DNA of 8,350 nucleotides from JACMJP01 sp046160675 (GTDB lineage Bacteria > Bacteroidota > Bacteroidia > Chitinophagales > BACL12): positions 1 through 8,350 of the forward strand of contig JBJXHH010000244.1 of assembly GCA_046160675.1 (NCBI GenBank), in the 5' to 3' direction. Under the pieces are notes generated by a model. The model made no database searches and was not told where the DNA came from. It worked only from the letters and a program-made list of their open reading frames with translations. The position numbers and the translations under genes were made by a program. This document shows, one piece after another, positions 5,698 to 8,350 of the stretch. Position 1 is the first letter of the stretch. Every line of letters begins with the position of its first letter.

Positions 5698-8046
5698 CAA
5701 CTTAGTCCAGTTATAAAAAACTTTGCGGGGAAATATTTCACAAAGAAATACTTTTCTAGGGTGATGAAAAAGATGTTTATCTTTTTCATCACATGCATTG
5801 TTTTATTTTTTACCCTGTATCTCATCTTTCCTTTCCGCCCAAACATTGAATACTCAACATTGGTAACGGGTAAAGATGGCGTTGTGCTGAAAGCTTTTCT
5901 TACATCTGATGATAAGTGGCGCATGAAAACTGAGCTGGATGAGATCACTCCTGAAATGCAGAAGGCTATTATTTATAAAGAAGATAAATACTTCTATTAT
6001 CACTTTGGCGTAAATCCTTTTGCAATTCTCAGAGCTGCATGGAATAATATCATTTCAGGGCACAGAACAAGCGGTGCATCTACTATTACCATGCAGGTAG
6101 CACGGTTGATTGAACCGAAAGAGAGAACCGTCGGCAATAAATGTGTTGAAATGTTCAGGGCCATGCAGTTAGAATTACAATATTCAAAACAGGAAATTTT
6201 GCAGATGTACCTGAACCTTGTTCCCTACGGCGGCAACATCGAAGGCGTAAAAGCCGCATCAGTACTGTATTTACAGAAAACGCCTTCCATGTTGAGTATT
6301 GCAGAACTCGCTGCTTTATCCATCATCCCTAACAGGCCAACCTCCCTGCGTCCGGGCGAAAACAATGATGTCATAGTCCGGGAAAGAAATGCTTGGTTAC
6401 AAAAATTTTCTGATGCTGGATTGTTTGAAAAAGATGAAATTGAAACAGCAATGCATGAGCCGTTCACAGCATTCAGAACACATGCTGCTGATATTGCCCC
6501 GCATTTTTGCTCGAGGTTGCGTTATGCATTTCCTGATAAACCGAACATTCGAACAACATTAGATATTGAAAAACAAAAGACTGCCGAACAGCTTGTAAGT
6601 GAACATGTAAAAAGCCTCTGGAATCTTGACATTCACAATGGCGCAGCCCTGATCGTAGACAATAAAACACACACTGTATTGGCTTATGTCGGTTCTGCTG
6701 ATTTTTACAATACTAGTGATGGCGGGCAGGTGGACGGAGTGAGAGCCATACGTTCGCCGGGGAGTACTTTAAAGCCCCTGTTGTATGCGCTTGCATTTGA
6801 CAAAGGGCTGGCTACTACGCAAACTATTATGAGTGATGTGCCTGTAAATTTTGAAGGTTATACGCCTGACAATTATGATGAAATGTTTCATGGAAATGTT
6901 TCTGTTGAATATGCGTTGAGTAACTCACTGAATATTCCTGCTGTGAAAATGCTTCATGAATTGGGAACAAAGAATTTCAACGAAACACTTACCAGCATAG
7001 GTTTTCAAACGATTGGTAAACAAAAAAATAAACTCGGGCTTTCTACTATCCTAGGGGGTTGTGGGGTTACTTTAGAAGAACTCACCATGTTATATTGTTC
7101 TTTTGCAAATGAAGGATATTATAATAAACTGTATTGGTTGGAAAATTCTGCTGACACTTCTTCAATACAAATTATCTCCGATGTTTCTGCATTCATGCTC
7201 GGGGAAATTTTGCAAAAACTGGAAAGGCCTGACTATCCCGCTGCATATTTATATGCGAAAGATGCACCTGTCATTGCATGGAAAACAGGAACTTCTTACG
7301 GGAGAAAAGATGCCTGGAGTATTGGTTATAACGACAGGTACACGATAGGAGTCTGGCTGGGAAATTTTTCAGGTAGAGGCGTTCCTGAACTGAGCGGGGC
7401 AAATGTTGCTACGCCATTATTATTCAATTTGTTCAATGCAATAGATGAGAAGGCAAATGAAGACTGGAATAAGATGCCTGAAAATGCTGGGTTCAGGTTT
7501 GTTTGTTCTCATTCAGGAAAAATCCCTGCTGATTTTTGTGATGAAACAGTAATGGATCATTATATCCCCGGCGTATCAGTAAGTTCTTTATGCGATCATC
7601 AGATCACAATAAAAATTTCTGCTGATGAAAAATTAAGTTACTGTTCTGCTTGTTGTCCCGCTTCAGGATTTAAAGAAAAACAATTTCAGAATTATACCCC
7701 TGAGATACTGGCATGGATGCAGGGTGAAAATCTCCCCTATGAACCTATTCCCGATCATAACTCCGATTGCGAAAGGGTTTTTATTACCGGAGCTCCGCAA
7801 ATTGTATCTCCTGTCAGCAGCACAGAGTATGTAGTTGATCCTGCTGATCATGAAAAGATCATGCTGGCATGTAATACTTCTGCGGATGTAACTAAGATAT
7901 ACTGGTACCTGAATGATACTTTATTTGCACAAGCTTATGCAGGCGTTCCTGTTTTTTTTGAACCTGCAAAAGGAATTACCAAAATAAGTTGCATAGATGA
8001 TAAAGGGAGAAGTACAATCCTGAAAATGAAAGTAGATTTCTGGTAA
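5695..8046 (+). CDS. pbpC: Penicillin-binding protein 1C: bifunctional peptidoglycan glycosyltransferase/transpeptidase-type protein
   Basis: Class A PBP of 783 residues, anchored in the inner membrane by one helix (about 27-45, MFIFFITCIVLFFTLYLIF) with the rest in the periplasm. Residue numbers are from the ATG at 5695. The GT51 glycosyltransferase domain has motif 1 EDKYFYYHFG (Glu96), motif 2 GASTITMQ (127-134), motif 3 KCVE (149-152, second catalytic Glu152) and motif 4 KQEILQMYLN. The transpeptidase domain has SPGSTLK (catalytic Ser357, Lys360), SLN (411-413) and KTGT (530-533). All catalytic residues are present, so both activities are possible; E. coli PBP1C itself shows glycosyltransferase activity but little transpeptidation. 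After the transpeptidase comes a Cys-rich linker (604-654), then a BiPBP_C domain (about 699-783), the mark of the PBP1C subfamily. Its likely role is peptidoglycan repair together with the macroglobulin encoded just upstream. The start could also be GTG 5692 or ATG 5764; 5695 is preferred for the overlap with the upstream stop. The frame is intact. Confidence 0.95.
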   Translation: MQLSPVIKNFAGKYFTKKYFSRVMKKMFIFFITCIVLFFTLYLIFPFRPNIEYSTLVTGKDGVVLKAFLTSDDKWRMKTELDEITPEMQKAIIYKEDKYFYYHFGVNPFAILRAAWNNIISGHRTSGASTITMQVARLIEPKERTVGNKCVEMFRAMQLELQYSKQEILQMYLNLVPYGGNIEGVKAASVLYLQKTPSMLSIAELAALSIIPNRPTSLRPGENNDVIVRERNAWLQKFSDAGLFEKDEIETAMHEPFTAFRTHAADIAPHFCSRLRYAFPDKPNIRTTLDIEKQKTAEQLVSEHVKSLWNLDIHNGAALIVDNKTHTVLAYVGSADFYNTSDGGQVDGVRAIRSPGSTLKPLLYALAFDKGLATTQTIMSDVPVNFEGYTPDNYDEMFHGNVSVEYALSNSLNIPAVKMLHELGTKNFNETLTSIGFQTIGKQKNKLGLSTILGGCGVTLEELTMLYCSFANEGYYNKLYWLENSADTSSIQIISDVSAFMLGEILQKLERPDYPAAYLYAKDAPVIAWKTGTSYGRKDAWSIGYNDRYTIGVWLGNFSGRGVPELSGANVATPLLFNLFNAIDEKANEDWNKMPENAGFRFVCSHSGKIPADFCDETVMDHYIPGVSVSSLCDHQITIKISADEKLSYCSACCPASGFKEKQFQNYTPEILAWMQGENLPYEPIPDHNSDCERVFITGAPQIVSPVSSTEYVVDPADHEKIMLACNTSADVTKIYWYLNDTLFAQAYAGVPVFFEPAKGITKISCIDDKGRSTILKMKVDFW

Positions 8047-8087
8047 AAAAATGGCGGAAATTTTTTCCGCCATTAAAAAATCTTTTT
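8044..8087. terminator. Hairpin terminator in the convergent spacer, strongest for the minus strand
   Basis: AATGGCGGAAA (8050-8060) pairs perfectly with TTTCCGCCATT (8064-8074) around a 3-base TTT loop. Read leftward, the stem is followed at once by a run of T, a good intrinsic terminator for the secreted-protein gene whose stop is at 8097. Read rightward, the stem is followed by six A and then TCTTTTT, a weaker T-tract, so it may also end pbpC transcription. The stem starts only 3 bases after the pbpC stop codon. Confidence 0.8.
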
Positions 8088-8096
8088 ATAAAACTA

Positions 8097-8350
8097 TCAT
8101 CGCATGAGAATCACATTGGCAACTTTTTGAAGTTCTGTATTCTTTATTGTGTCATATGCTGTTATCACAACCATATAAGTCCCGACTTCTTGTTCTTTCC
8201 CATTAAAGAAACCATCCCATCCTGGTTGTCCGGGGTTCCAGTCGAAAACAAGTGTTCCCCATCTGCTATAAATCTGAAAATCCAACAGTTCGCCAAGGCC
8301 TTCTACGTTCGGCATGAACTTATCATTCAGGTTATCAAAATTTGGAGTAA
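8097..8350 (-). CDS. Partial C-terminus of a type IX-secreted protein with a CHU_C (type B) sorting domain
   Basis: Only the last 83 codons or so lie in the window; the frame stays open to position 8350 and the start lies beyond it. An internal ATG at 8315 is not the true start, because the conserved upstream part of the domain is also encoded: TPNFDNLNDKFMPN matches the 'FTPNGDGxND' opening of the gliding-motility-associated C-terminal domain (CHU_C). The rest follows the family pattern: FQIYSRWGTLVF, then PGWDGFFNGK, then VGTYMVVITAYD, ending NVILMR. In Bacteroidota this domain is a sorting signal that directs proteins through the type IX system to the surface or medium, where it is often kept attached or cleaved. 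The functional N-terminal part (often repeats or adhesion domains) is not visible, so what the protein does is unknown. It converges on pbpC and shares the hairpin terminator. Confidence 0.9.
   Translation of the reverse strand, partial: TPNFDNLNDKFMPNVEGLGELLDFQIYSRWGTLVFDWNPGQPGWDGFFNGKEQEVGTYMVVITAYDTIKNTELQKVANVILMR

Noticed and set aside
7103..7348. An 81-codon open frame on the plus strand inside pbpC
   Set aside because: It overlaps the transpeptidase domain, including the KTG motif, in another frame. It has no recognisable protein features and is best seen as a shadow of the real gene.
7953..7960. Run of eight T near the end of pbpC, a possible slippage site
   Set aside because: It encodes the ordinary Val-Phe-Phe of the BiPBP_C domain and the domain continues in frame to its normal end.
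1..8350. CRISPR arrays, tRNA or rRNA genes, insertion sequences, toxin-antitoxin or phage genes
   Set aside because: No spaced direct repeats, cloverleaf-like sequences, transposase motifs or phage proteins were seen. Nearly all of the window is accounted for by the four genes.

Overview
The window looks like a chromosomal segment from a member of the Bacteroidota, probably a Chitinophagaceae-like or related lineage. Three things point there. The minus-strand gene at the right edge ends in a CHU_C / 'gliding motility-associated' type B sorting domain of the type IX secretion system, which is confined to this phylum. The left intergenic region holds a good match to the Bacteroidota promoter (TTTG, then TAnnTTTG). 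The start codons lack Shine-Dalgarno sequences and sit in A-rich leaders. The genus assignment is inference.

Layout. Positions 1-152 (minus) hold the first 50 codons of a small integral-membrane protein that leaves the window. Positions 153-307 are a divergent intergenic region with a minus-strand promoter candidate, a perfect 24-bp palindrome (208-231) and a second, smaller inverted repeat (266-281). Positions 308-5695 (plus) encode a 1795-residue lipoprotein of the bacterial alpha-2-macroglobulin family with an intact CVEQ thioester motif. Its stop codon overlaps the start of the next gene (5695-8046, plus), a class A penicillin-binding protein of the PBP1C type with complete transglycosylase and transpeptidase motifs and a C-terminal BiPBP_C domain. 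Positions 8047-8096 are a short convergent spacer holding one strong hairpin terminator. Positions 8097-8350 (minus) are the C-terminal end of a secreted or surface protein that continues beyond the window.

How the genes work together. The two large genes form the conserved alpha-2-macroglobulin / PBP1C pair, known in E. coli as yfhM-pbpC. The accepted model, established for the family rather than shown here, is a periplasmic defence-and-repair unit. The macroglobulin traps proteases that breach the outer membrane, using a bait region and a thioester, and PBP1C repairs damaged peptidoglycan. The overlapping stop and start suggest translational coupling, so the two products would be made together. 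The flanking genes look unrelated.

Novelty. I do not see an undescribed system. The pair is known; the points most worth a second look are the intergenic palindromes, the short bait-like segment, the acidic/tyrosine-rich insert in the macroglobulin, and the cysteine cluster in the PBP1C linker.
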